Below, piece after piece: positions 36,722 through 44,881 of a DNA stretch of 64,000 nucleotides. The DNA comes from Hyphomonadaceae bacterium (GTDB taxonomy: Bacteria; Pseudomonadota; Alphaproteobacteria; Caulobacterales; Hyphomonadaceae). Position 1 is the first letter of the stretch. Every line of letters starts with the position of its first letter. The notes beneath the pieces were generated by a model. The model worked only from the letters and a program-made list of their open reading frames with translations. It was not told the DNA's origin and did no database searches. The DNA lies in contig JANSWU010000003.1 of assembly GCA_024743315.1 (NCBI GenBank), positions 434,001-498,000 of the forward strand, given 5' to 3'. The position numbers and the translations under genes are program-made.

Positions 36722-37693
36722 ATGACGAGGGCGGGGTACATATACGATACGCATAGCGAAGGTCATCTTGCGAATGACCGTCGTCGCATGCGCCGGATGA
36801 AAGTCGGCGACACCTCGATCGAGATTGAGGTGATGATCTATAATCGCGAGCTCACCGCAAAACGGCCTTTAGTGATTGTCAATTCGATCGACCTGCCGAT
36901 GCCGCCTTCGGTCCAGTTTTGTGAGAAAATGTGGAACGCAGGATATCAGGTCATCTTCATCCGTCGACCGGGGTTTGGGTTCACGGCATCCTTACCCGCC
37001 GCTCTGATGGTCCATTCAGAGGTCAATAAACTGGCGCCGGTCGCTGCAGAGACCGCCCTTTTATCGATTGCGCTCGAAACACTCGGACTTCAAGACGTCA
37101 TCCTGTTGGGCATGGGCACGTCGAATTCCATTTGCATGCGGCTCGCACAATTGAATGCCAATATCGCTTTCACCGTTTACGCCAACCCCCTTTTCCACCC
37201 CGCAATATGGGATGTTATTCGCCCGCCATGGCTGAAGCGGATGATCCGTCAAACCGTGTTATCAAAAAGCGGCCTGAAAATCGCGGTGCGGGGCCTGCGC
37301 GCTGTTTTGCGACGGGATTCGCTTTGGTTTTACCAACAATTTGCACAAAAGAGCCCAGGCGATCAGGCTTATGTCTCAGCCAATGAAGCGGACTTCAAAA
37401 AGGCTGGCCTGTTTCTTCAGAATATGCCGCCGGACGTGTTTTTCTATGAACTGAGAACCGCCTTGATGGTCGATACTGAATGGAACCCAGACACAAGCGG
37501 CAGCGGCCAGGCCGTGATCCTTTCCGGGGTGGAAACCACCGACAAGTGGACAGGCTCGATCACGAAAGAAGCTGAGCGGCTCGACTTGCCGATCATCTTC
37601 GCCGACTCCGGGGATCTATTCGTGCCTTATGCGTCGCCTGACAAACTGCTAGATATCCTCAAGACATATGCTGGCGACGCGGTGATATTTTAA
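36722..37693 (+). CDS. Alpha/beta-hydrolase-like protein with a degenerate active site
   Basis: A 323-residue protein with alpha/beta-hydrolase-like order: a strand RPLVIVNSID, an oxyanion-like region, a strand-helix QVIFIRRPGFGF, an elbow-like LLGMGTSNSI near residue 130, and an acidic LPIIFADSGDLFVPY near 295. The nucleophile position in the elbow is Gly or Thr rather than Ser in G-x-S-x-G, and I see no clear catalytic His near the C terminus, so it may be inactive or bind a ligand. The start is uncertain: ATG 36722 is the longest, ATG 36788 is an alternative, and neither has a strong ribosome site. It converges on sufB. Confidence 0.6.
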   Translation: MTRAGYIYDTHSEGHLANDRRRMRRMKVGDTSIEIEVMIYNRELTAKRPLVIVNSIDLPMPPSVQFCEKMWNAGYQVIFIRRPGFGFTASLPAALMVHSEVNKLAPVAAETALLSIALETLGLQDVILLGMGTSNSICMRLAQLNANIAFTVYANPLFHPAIWDVIRPPWLKRMIRQTVLSKSGLKIAVRGLRAVLRRDSLWFYQQFAQKSPGDQAYVSANEADFKKAGLFLQNMPPDVFFYELRTALMVDTEWNPDTSGSGQAVILSGVETTDKWTGSITKEAERLDLPIIFADSGDLFVPYASPDKLLDILKTYAGDAVIF

Positions 37694-37707
37694 AATCCTG
37701 CCATGTC

Positions 37708-39279
37708 CTAACCAACACTGCCTTCGAGACTAACCTTGAGCAGACTTTGCGCTTCAACCGCGAACTCCATCGGCAATTCTTGCAGCACCTCGCGGACGAA
37801 GCCATTGACGAGCAGCGCCACAGCTTCTTCTTCACCGACGCCGCGCTGGCGAACATAGAAAAGCTGATCATCAGACAGCTTGGTGGTCGTTGCCTCATGC
37901 TCAAGCTGCGCATCGGCGCGTCGGTTCTCGACATAGGGCACCGTGTGCGCGCCGCAACGATCACCAATGAGAAGACTATCACACTGCGTGAAATTCCGGG
38001 CCTGATCGGCCTTCTTATGCACCGAGACCAGCCCGCGATAGGTATTGTCTGACTTACCAGCACTGATGCCTTTGGAAATGATCCGCGAGCGGGTGCGCTT
38101 ACCGAGATGGATCATCTTGGTGCCAGTATCGGCCATCTGACGGCCATTGGTGACGGCGATCGAGTAAAACTCGCCAACACTGTCGTCTCCACGCAGAACA
38201 CAGCTTGGATATTTCCAGGTTACGGCCGATCCGGTTTCAACCTGGGTCCAGCTGATCTTCGAGCGCGCGCCGCGACAGTCGCCGCGCTTGGTGACGAAAT
38301 TATAGATTCCGCCTTTGCCATTCTCATCGCCTGGCCACCAATTCTGGACCGTCGAATATTTGATCTCGGCATCTTCGAGCGCGACCAGTTCGACAACGGC
38401 TGCGTGCAGCTGGTTTTCATCGCGCATCGGGGCGGTGCAGCCTTCGAGATAAGAGACATAAGAGCCCTTGTCTGCAACGATCAGCGTGCGTTCGAACTGG
38501 CCGGTATTCTCCGCGTTCATGCGGAAATAGGTGCTGAGTTCCATCGGGCAACGCACACCTGGCGGGACATAAACAAAGGTCCCGTCTGAGAACACGGCAC
38601 TGTTCAGGGTCGCAAAATAATTATCAGATTGCGGCACGACGGTGCCGAGATATTTTTTCACCAGTTCCGGGTGCTCATGCACAGCTTCGGAAATCGACAT
38701 GAAGATCACGCCCGCTTTCTTCAGCTCTTCCCGGAAGGTCGTCGCGACCGAAACAGAGTCAAAGACCGCGTCAACAGCAACTTTCGGACGATCATTCTCG
38801 GTCCGCGCTTCGATCGCGGTTTCAGCCGCGCCTTCGACGCCGAGCAGGACTTCTGCCTCGCGCAACGGGATGCCGAGTTTTTCGTATGTCTCCAAAATCT
38901 CTTTCGGGACATCATCAATTGATTCATATTTCGCCCCGGCTTTCGGCGCGGCGTAGTAATAGATGTCCTGATAATCGATCGGCTCATAACGCACCATGGC
39001 CCAATCCGGCTCGTCCATGGTCAGCCAGCGTTCATAGGCCTTCATCCGCCAGTCGAGCAGCCATTCCGGCTCGCCCTTTTTATCGGAGATGAATTTGACG
39101 ATGTCCGGGTTGAGGCCTTTTGGCGCGTACTCGGTCTCGATCTCGGTTGAGAAGCCAGCCGAATAGTTCTCAGATTCGAGCGCCTTCGCCGCCGCGACCG
39201 TGCCTTCGTCAATACTGTCCTTGACTTTGACTTCCACGCAATCGTCCTCGTGTTCCTCGATACCGCCGCAGCATTCCAT
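37708..39279 (-). CDS. sufB: Fe-S assembly scaffold protein SufB
   Basis: A 523-residue SufB, the main scaffold of the SufBC2D complex. Present are [37 protein letters not shown], the conserved Cys in [16 protein letters not shown] and the C-terminal [23 protein letters not shown] lies seven bases before the ATG. The N terminus starts [14 protein letters not shown], a Cys-containing extension that I do not recall from other SufB proteins. It is separated from sufC by three non-suf genes and from the NifS-type desulfurase by adhC, a VOC gene and a SOUL gene. Confidence 0.96.
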   Translation of the reverse strand: MECCGGIEEHEDDCVEVKVKDSIDEGTVAAAKALESENYSAGFSTEIETEYAPKGLNPDIVKFISDKKGEPEWLLDWRMKAYERWLTMDEPDWAMVRYEPIDYQDIYYYAAPKAGAKYESIDDVPKEILETYEKLGIPLREAEVLLGVEGAAETAIEARTENDRPKVAVDAVFDSVSVATTFREELKKAGVIFMSISEAVHEHPELVKKYLGTVVPQSDNYFATLNSAVFSDGTFVYVPPGVRCPMELSTYFRMNAENTGQFERTLIVADKGSYVSYLEGCTAPMRDENQLHAAVVELVALEDAEIKYSTVQNWWPGDENGKGGIYNFVTKRGDCRGARSKISWTQVETGSAVTWKYPSCVLRGDDSVGEFYSIAVTNGRQMADTGTKMIHLGKRTRSRIISKGISAGKSDNTYRGLVSVHKKADQARNFTQCDSLLIGDRCGAHTVPYVENRRADAQLEHEATTTKLSDDQLFYVRQRGVGEEEAVALLVNGFVREVLQELPMEFAVEAQSLLKVSLEGSVG

Positions 39280-39367
39280 GCCGTGCTCCTATTCGACTGC
39301 CCCCAATATGGAACAGTTGGGGCGAATTTTCACCCCCAATCGACATCAAAGCGTGCGAATGTCGCGG

Positions 39368-39991
39368 CTAGCTGACGGACGCGCTCGGCGCGACCGGGAT
39401 CATCACTTCATTTCGGCGAAATGGCGCGGGCACCCAAGGCGCATCATAGCCTGCATATCTAGGGGCGCCGGTGGCTTCGTAGCCCTGCTGCTCGAGCCAG
39501 GACTCCAGGGCAGTCTGCTTCTGTTCGAACATGCGTTCGCGGCCAACGCCGGAGAATTTGACGGTGGCCATGAGCTCACCGGGGACTTCGCGGATCGACA
39601 CGTCCGGATTGTTCGGCACCGGCAACGTATCCATGGTCCATTCACGCGGCATCACGAAGGCAACGGTCCAGACATCATTCTCCATGGTCCGCGTCACCGG
39701 TGCAGTCATCGCGATCTTTTCAGATTTCACGCGGGTGACCGGCGCCGTCATCTCGATTTTTGAGCGGGCTGTATTGTTGCCGAAAATGAAATCGGCGAGC
39801 GGGCGAAAGCCGGAATTGCCAGCGCGGCGCATATCGCCCGTGATCTCGACCTCTGCCACTATGGTCGGTTCGTATTGGCGGATTTCATATTTTCCATCTT
39901 TGACCAACGTCTCGTGCGCCGGTTCTTCTGTGGCACTCACAGTTGTAGGCAGGACAGCAATGGCTGCCGCGGCGAGCAGAGCAAAGCGCAT
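39368..39991 (-). CDS. SOUL-family heme-binding protein, exported
   Basis: A 207-residue SOUL/HBP protein with a signal peptide (FALLAAAAIAVLPTTVSAT). The family pattern is clear: YEIRQYEPTIVAEV, GFRPLADFIFGNN, IEMTAPVTR repeated in the next strand (IAMTAPVTR), VAFVMPREW, and the RNEVMIPV end. SOUL proteins bind heme or other tetrapyrroles; the role in bacteria is uncertain. It lies 88 bp upstream of sufB on the same strand and may be transcribed with it. Confidence 0.85.
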   Translation of the reverse strand: MRFALLAAAAIAVLPTTVSATEEPAHETLVKDGKYEIRQYEPTIVAEVEITGDMRRAGNSGFRPLADFIFGNNTARSKIEMTAPVTRVKSEKIAMTAPVTRTMENDVWTVAFVMPREWTMDTLPVPNNPDVSIREVPGELMATVKFSGVGRERMFEQKQTALESWLEQQGYEATGAPRYAGYDAPWVPAPFRRNEVMIPVAPSASVS

Positions 39992-40061
39992 GGGAGGAAC
40001 TCCTTGTTCATGCCCTTGATACGCACGCGCGCGGCAACCGGATTAGGGTTAATGCGGTTAC

Positions 40062-40439
40062 TTATCCCCGATGCAGAGCACAGAGCTTATTGCCATCTGG
40101 GTCGCGCAGATAAGCCAGATAAAGCCGACCAGTGGCATTCTCGCGCCAGCCGGGTGGGTCCTCGATCGGCGTGCCGCCAGCTGCAGCCCCAGCCGCATGC
40201 CAGGCATCCGCCTGCTCCGGGCTATCCATGGCGAACCCGATGGTCATGCCATTGCCATGACTGCACGGCGCGCCATCAATCGGATTTGTGACCAGAAACA
40301 CGCCGCCCTTATGCATGTAAACAAGCCGCCCTTTTGGATCGACAATCGCTTCAGGACCGCCAATGGCTTTAAATGTGGCGTCGTAAAACGCCTTGGATTT
40401 CTGAATGTCGTCCGAGCCGACCATCATGTGTGAGAACAT
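40062..40439 (-). CDS. VOC (glyoxalase/dioxygenase fold) protein
   Basis: A 125-residue single VOC domain: FSHMMVGSDDIQKSKAFYD at the start, GMTIGFAMDS centrally, and LYLAYLRDPDGNKLCALH at the end, with His/Glu-type metal positions. The substrate is not clear. The gene begins 15 bp after the glutathione-dependent formaldehyde dehydrogenase on the same strand, so it may act on a glutathione adduct; this is an inference from position. Confidence 0.83.
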   Translation of the reverse strand: MFSHMMVGSDDIQKSKAFYDATFKAIGGPEAIVDPKGRLVYMHKGGVFLVTNPIDGAPCSHGNGMTIGFAMDSPEQADAWHAAGAAAGGTPIEDPPGWRENATGRLYLAYLRDPDGNKLCALHRG

Positions 40440-40453
40440 TTTGTTTCCTCTTT

Positions 40454-41563
40454 TTAGAACACCACCACGGAGCGAATGCTTTTGCCTTCATGCATCAGGT
40501 CAAAGGCCTGATTAATCTCATCCAGTTTCAAGACATGCGTGATCATTGGATCAATCTGGATCTTCTCATTCATGTACCAATCGACAATTTTCGGCACGTC
40601 GGTCCGGCCCTTGGCGCCGCCAAATGCGGTGCCCTTCCAAACCCGTCCCGTGACCAGCTGAAAGGGCCGCGTTGAGATCTCCTTGCCGGCTTCGGCGACG
40701 CCGATAATGATGCTTTCGCCCCAACCGCGATGACAGCATTCGAGCGCATCACGCATGACGTCTGTATTGCCGGTACAATCAAATGAATAATCGGCACCGC
40801 CATCGGTCAATTCAACCAGATGTTCGACCAGCGAGCCTTTGACATCGCGCGGATTGACGAAATGGGTCATCCCGAATTTCTCGCCCCAGGCGCGCTTGTC
40901 CGGATTGATGTCGACCCCGACAATCTTGTCTGCGCCGACCATTTTCGCGCCCTGGATGACGTTCAGGCCGATGCCGCCGAGACCAAAAACAACCACATTA
41001 TCGCCGGCCTGAACCTTGGCCGTGTTGGTCACCGCGCCCACGCCCGTCGTAACGCCGCAGCCAACATAGCAGGCCTTGTCGAACGGGGCGTCCTCGCGAA
41101 TTTTCGCGACTGCGATTTCGGGCAGGACGGTAAAATTCGAAAAGGTCGAGCAGCCCATATAATGATAGATGGTCTGGCCCTTATAAGAGAAGCGTGAGGT
41201 GCCGTCCGGCATCAGGCCTTTGCCTTGCGTAGCGCGGATTGCGGTACAGAGATTGGTCTTGCCCGACAGGCAGCTTTTGCATTGGCGGCATTCTGGGGTG
41301 TAGAGCGGAATGACATGGTCGCCCGGCTGCACACTGGTCACGCCGGTCCCAACCTCGCGCACGATCCCGGCGCCTTCATGGCCGAGAATGCTCGGGAACA
41401 ATCCCTCACTGTCGAGCCCATCCAATGTGTAAGCATCCGTGTGGCATATCCCGGTCGCCATGATCTCGACCAGAACCTCGCCCGCCTTCGGCCCTTCCAG
41501 GTCCAGCTCAACGATTTCCAGGGGTTTCTTGGCCTCGAAGGCCACGGCCGCGCGTGTTTTCAT
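40454..41563 (-). CDS. S-(hydroxymethyl)glutathione dehydrogenase (class III alcohol dehydrogenase)
   Basis: A 369-residue zinc alcohol dehydrogenase acting on the glutathione adduct of formaldehyde. [19 protein letters not shown], and the structural-zinc segment [16 protein letters not shown] are typical. [19 protein letters not shown] binds NAD, and [11 protein letters not shown] is diagnostic of the class III enzyme. The ATG at 41563 has GGAGG eight bases upstream; the frame continues to 41590. No S-formylglutathione hydrolase is adjacent. The VOC gene follows. Confidence 0.94.
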   Translation of the reverse strand: MKTRAAVAFEAKKPLEIVELDLEGPKAGEVLVEIMATGICHTDAYTLDGLDSEGLFPSILGHEGAGIVREVGTGVTSVQPGDHVIPLYTPECRQCKSCLSGKTNLCTAIRATQGKGLMPDGTSRFSYKGQTIYHYMGCSTFSNFTVLPEIAVAKIREDAPFDKACYVGCGVTTGVGAVTNTAKVQAGDNVVVFGLGGIGLNVIQGAKMVGADKIVGVDINPDKRAWGEKFGMTHFVNPRDVKGSLVEHLVELTDGGADYSFDCTGNTDVMRDALECCHRGWGESIIIGVAEAGKEISTRPFQLVTGRVWKGTAFGGAKGRTDVPKIVDWYMNEKIQIDPMITHVLKLDEINQAFDLMHEGKSIRSVVVF

Positions 41564-41623
41564 GAGATCCTCCCAAATCCTCGCTCGCACTTTAAAAGCC
41601 GCGCGGCGAGCGACAAGGAAAAT

Positions 41624-42763
41624 CTAGGCCGACTTCAAGACCGTGCGGCGCGCTGCGTCCAACCAGACCTGGGCGGCGGCATCAAAATCAGCGATTTCAC
41701 TGTCCCAGCCAAAGCTCAGACGGATCGCGCTTTCCGCCAAAGCATCCTCAACGCCCATGGCAGACAGGACCAGGGAGCGTTTTACCTTGCCACTGGAACA
41801 GGCGGACCCGGAAGAGACGGCGACGCCGCCGAGATCCATAGCCATGACCTGGGTCTCGGCGCGAAAGCCCGGAATGGCAAAATTCGAAGTCTGGGCGAGA
41901 CGATCTGAGCCCGCCCCGAACACAGTGATCCCCGCCTCCGAGGCCAGCTTGGCTTCCATTGCATCGCGGTGCGTGGCCAGGGCTTGGAGTTTCGGCATAT
42001 CCCGGATCGCCGCTTCCGTGGCGGCGCCAAACCCGGCAATCCCTGACAGGTTTTCGGTGCCGGATCGCAAAGAGCGTTCCTGTCCGCCTCCGAAGAGAAC
42101 TGGCTTCAAAGGCGCACCGGATCGCACCCAGAGCGCGCCAACCCCTTGCGGACCGCCAACCTTATGGGCCGATAGCGCCAAATAATCGACACCGAGCAAG
42201 CCGACATTGACCATCACCTTTCCGAGCCCCTGAACGGCATCGCAATGGGTCAGCCCGCCCGCTTCACGAACCATCGTGGCAGCTTCCATAACCGGTTGGA
42301 TCACACCGGTTTCATTGTTCGCCATCATCAAGGCGAGGATGGGTGTCCCGTCTCGTGACAGATCCCACTTAGCCAGGCGATCTTGCAACCATTGCAGATC
42401 CAAGGTGCCCTCCGGGGTCACATAGGCGGTCTCGACCGGCACGCCGGCATAACCGGCATTCTTGGTCACCGCTTCGTGTTCGATTGCCGAGACGAGCAGG
42501 GTACATTTACCGTCTAGCTGCGCGACCACGCCATTCAAGGCGAGCGCATTGGCCTCCGTGCCGCCGCTGGTGAAGATCAGGTCTTGCGCGCGCGCCCCAA
42601 TCGCCAAGCCGATTTGGCTGCGGGCCTGCTCCAGCAATTTGCGCGCAGCCCGGCCGGGCCCATGCACGCTGGACGGATTGGCGCCCACGTCCAGGGCAGC
42701 CATCATGGCTTGCTTGGCTTCCGGACGAACCGGTGCAGTGGCATTATAGTCGGCATAAATCAT
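41624..42763 (-). CDS. NifS/IscS-type cysteine desulfurase
   Basis: A 379-residue class I cysteine desulfurase. It begins MIYADYNATAPVRPEA and has TSGGTEANALAL, the PLP Lys in LALSAHKVGGPQG, and the persulfide Cys in VSSGSACSSGKVKRS. In many alphaproteobacteria such a gene follows iscR and precedes sufB. Here iscR is absent from the window, and adhC-VOC-SOUL lies between this gene and sufB. An alternative in-frame ATG is at 42772; neither start has a strong ribosome site. It probably supplies sulfur for Fe-S or thiolation in parallel with SufS. Confidence 0.9.
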   Translation of the reverse strand: MIYADYNATAPVRPEAKQAMMAALDVGANPSSVHGPGRAARKLLEQARSQIGLAIGARAQDLIFTSGGTEANALALNGVVAQLDGKCTLLVSAIEHEAVTKNAGYAGVPVETAYVTPEGTLDLQWLQDRLAKWDLSRDGTPILALMMANNETGVIQPVMEAATMVREAGGLTHCDAVQGLGKVMVNVGLLGVDYLALSAHKVGGPQGVGALWVRSGAPLKPVLFGGGQERSLRSGTENLSGIAGFGAATEAAIRDMPKLQALATHRDAMEAKLASEAGITVFGAGSDRLAQTSNFAIPGFRAETQVMAMDLGGVAVSSGSACSSGKVKRSLVLSAMGVEDALAESAIRLSFGWDSEIADFDAAAQVWLDAARRTVLKSA

Positions 42764-42816
42764 GACGCTCATATAGCGACTGATGCGCAAGGTGACACCC
42801 GCAGATTACGCTTCGC

Positions 42817-43371
42817 TTAATCGAGGTCGGGCGACACCGGATCACCGGCTGGCCAATCGGAGTCGCCGGTACGGGTCAACGTCATCTCGAACGTTTGCCG
42901 TTCCGGGCCAGCTGACGGCGTGTAAACACCGATCTGGTGCCATGTGTCGCCGTTGAAGGACGCGGTGTAAACCATGCGTGCGTTGGGCCCTGCTGGTGTA
43001 CTCCAAATGTACCCGTCTTCAGTAACTTCAAAGGGGAATGTTCCGGCCCGGCCTTGCGTGTACGAGCGCATCTCCCAGGTGCCATCGGCGCCGGTTGGCG
43101 AGACGACGGCAAAGGCGTTGAAAACCGTGTCGCCAGAGTCCGCATATCCGCGCCCCTCAATGACCACGACATCACCGTCCAACATCGGCCCCACGCGCTC
43201 AGTTTGGGTCAGGGAAAAAGGGCCTTGTTGGGAAAAGCCGCTGGCTGGCCCGACCCATTCGCCGAACATGAAGGATAATGGATGTTCTGCGTGATCGTCA
43301 GCATGCGCGGGCAAGATGAAACTGCCCATAATCGCGACGATTGCGACGTCTCTGAATCGGCATGGCATCAT
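42817..43371 (-). CDS. Exported protein, DUF1579-like fold suspected
   Basis: A 184-residue protein with a signal peptide (VAIVAIMGSFILPAHA). The mature part reads HPLSFMFGEWVGPASGF..., then GPMLDGDVVVIEGRGY and TWEMRSYTQGRAGTF, a beta-strand-rich pattern like DUF1579-type calycin proteins. The assignment rests on pattern only. GGGAAG lies six bases upstream of the ATG. It converges with nothing and is divergent from the alpha/beta hydrolase at 43529; an inverted repeat lies in the gap. Confidence 0.65.
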   Translation of the reverse strand: MMPCRFRDVAIVAIMGSFILPAHADDHAEHPLSFMFGEWVGPASGFSQQGPFSLTQTERVGPMLDGDVVVIEGRGYADSGDTVFNAFAVVSPTGADGTWEMRSYTQGRAGTFPFEVTEDGYIWSTPAGPNARMVYTASFNGDTWHQIGVYTPSAGPERQTFEMTLTRTGDSDWPAGDPVSPDLD

Positions 43372-43403
43372 GTGAACTTCCCTTTGCTTTGTAATTCAAA
43401 GTT

Positions 43404-43419
43404 ATTTGTATACACAAAT
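43404..43419. promoter_or_regulatory. Inverted repeat ATTTGT-N4-ACAAAT
   Basis: Perfect six-base arms with a four-base spacer in the 157-bp divergent gap between the exported protein (start 43371) and the alpha/beta hydrolase (start 43529). The core TTGTATACA resembles GntR-family operators of the TNGTNNNACNA type. TTGCAT and TATAGC near 43450-43485 (18-bp spacer) could be the hydrolase promoter. The regulator is not identified. Confidence 0.4.
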
Positions 43420-43528
43420 CCATACGATCCTCAAAACCTTTCTGAAGAAAAATTTGCATTTGCTGTTCGAGATTCGCTATAGCGCCCGCTCGACTTAGAT
43501 TTACCGCCAGAAAGCGAGACACACCGCC

Positions 43529-44284
43529 ATGGCAGAAATGCTCATTCAAGGCCCCCAGGGCCGGATCGAAGCCCGTTATACGCCGCCGCCATATGAAGGC
43601 GCTTCCATCGCCCTTATTCTGCACCCGCACCCACGGGCGGGTGGCACGATGCAGGACCCGATCACCATTCGTCTTTATCAGATGTTTGAGGAGAAGGGCT
43701 TTGGCGTTCTGCGCTTCAACACACGCGGTGTCGGACGCTCGCAAGGCGTTTATGACCAGGGTGTCGGTGAGCTGGAAGATGCGGCTTTCGTCCTCGATTA
43801 TATGGAAAACCTGACCGAAAGTCCGCGCTATGTCTGGTGTGCGGGCTATTCTTTCGGGGCCTGGATCACGCTTCAACTGTTGATGCGACGCCCTGAGATT
43901 GATGGTTTCCTCGCCATCGCACCGCCCGCCAATCATTATGATTTGAGCTTCCTGGCCCCCTGCCCGGCCTCTGGCTTGATCATTTCCGGCGAAAGCGACG
44001 CGATCTCCAAACCATCTGACGTCGAACGTGCGCTGACCAAGGTCCGCATCCAGAAAGGCGAGGAAATTGAACGGGCATCGATCCCTGGTGCCAATCATTT
44101 CTTCCAGGATAAGCATGATGATCTGATTGATCTCTGCTCGGCTTATGTCGACCGCCGTTTGATTGAAGACGAAGAGAAGCTTCGACGCGAGGCAGAAGCC
44201 GCAGCCGCCAAGGCTGGCAGCCGCAAGCCGCCCATCCCGCGCGCCCTCCCGCTGAAGCCGGAAGACAACACGCCACAAGGCTGA
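43529..44284 (+). CDS. Alpha/beta hydrolase (COG2945-like)
   Basis: A 251-residue hydrolase with LILHPHPRAGGTM, FNTRGVGRSQG and the nucleophile elbow AGYSFGAWI, an acidic LIISGESDAIS and a His in IPGANHFFQDKHDD, so the triad looks complete. About 40 C-terminal residues are charged and Pro-rich. There is no signal peptide; it is cytosolic. I recall such hydrolases next to iscR/iscS in other alphaproteobacteria, and here it is divergent from the cysteine-desulfurase side of the map. The substrate is unknown. Confidence 0.87.
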   Translation: MAEMLIQGPQGRIEARYTPPPYEGASIALILHPHPRAGGTMQDPITIRLYQMFEEKGFGVLRFNTRGVGRSQGVYDQGVGELEDAAFVLDYMENLTESPRYVWCAGYSFGAWITLQLLMRRPEIDGFLAIAPPANHYDLSFLAPCPASGLIISGESDAISKPSDVERALTKVRIQKGEEIERASIPGANHFFQDKHDDLIDLCSAYVDRRLIEDEEKLRREAEAAAAKAGSRKPPIPRALPLKPEDNTPQG

Positions 44285-44341
44285 GGCGACAAACCGGGTT
44301 GAATCAGCTAGCTAATCGGCTCCAATTCGCCGCGAGCTCGC

Positions 44342-44878
44342 ATGCCTGAACAGCCCGTCTTCCTTGTTGCACACCCCGCACATCCAAGTGCCGGGATTGA
44401 GCGCTTGAGCGTCTCCCTGATGCGCGCAGAAGATGGCCTGTGCCTCACATATCGCGTCGACGGGCTAATCGAGACATTGCGCCTACCGACGCGCGAGCCA
44501 GGGGGGCGACGAGATCAGCTCTGGCAGCATACCTGTTTCGAACTGTTTGTTCGGGACACTGCCAGCGATCAGTATTTCGAGTTCAACTTTTCGCCGGGCG
44601 GTGATTGGGCAGCCTATGCTTTTGATCACTATCGCCAAGGTGGCAGAAACCTGAACTGCACGCCGCCGAAAATCGAGACCATTCAAACCGACGCGCGACT
44701 GACAGTGTCCGTATCGCAGCTCGAATGGCCGCCCGAAATCGTCACAGAACCGCGCCAATTCGGCCCCACGGCCATTCTAGAGACCAAGTCTGGCAGTCGG
44801 TCTTATTGGGCGCTGGACCATCTTGGCGAAGCACCTGATTTTCACCGATCAGAGACCTTTCAACTCAGTCTGGATTAG
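44342..44878 (+). CDS. DOMON-like domain protein
   Basis: A 178-residue protein with a beta-sandwich-like pattern and the conserved LWQHTCFELFVRD, YFEFNFSPGGDWAAYAFDHYR and DHLGEAPDFHRSETFQL segments. These match the bacterial DOMON-like type 1 family, which I recall beside DUF1343 genes. There is no signal peptide. It lies three bases before the DUF1343 gene and is almost certainly co-transcribed with it. A ligand such as a sugar or heme is possible, unproven. Confidence 0.75.
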   Translation: MPEQPVFLVAHPAHPSAGIERLSVSLMRAEDGLCLTYRVDGLIETLRLPTREPGGRRDQLWQHTCFELFVRDTASDQYFEFNFSPGGDWAAYAFDHYRQGGRNLNCTPPKIETIQTDARLTVSVSQLEWPPEIVTEPRQFGPTAILETKSGSRSYWALDHLGEAPDFHRSETFQLSLD

Positions 44879-44881
44879 ATC

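Noticed and set aside
43298-44278. A 326-codon minus-strand ORF
   Set aside because: It is antisense to the alpha/beta hydrolase with an intact catalytic motif, and runs into the start of the neighbouring exported-protein gene.
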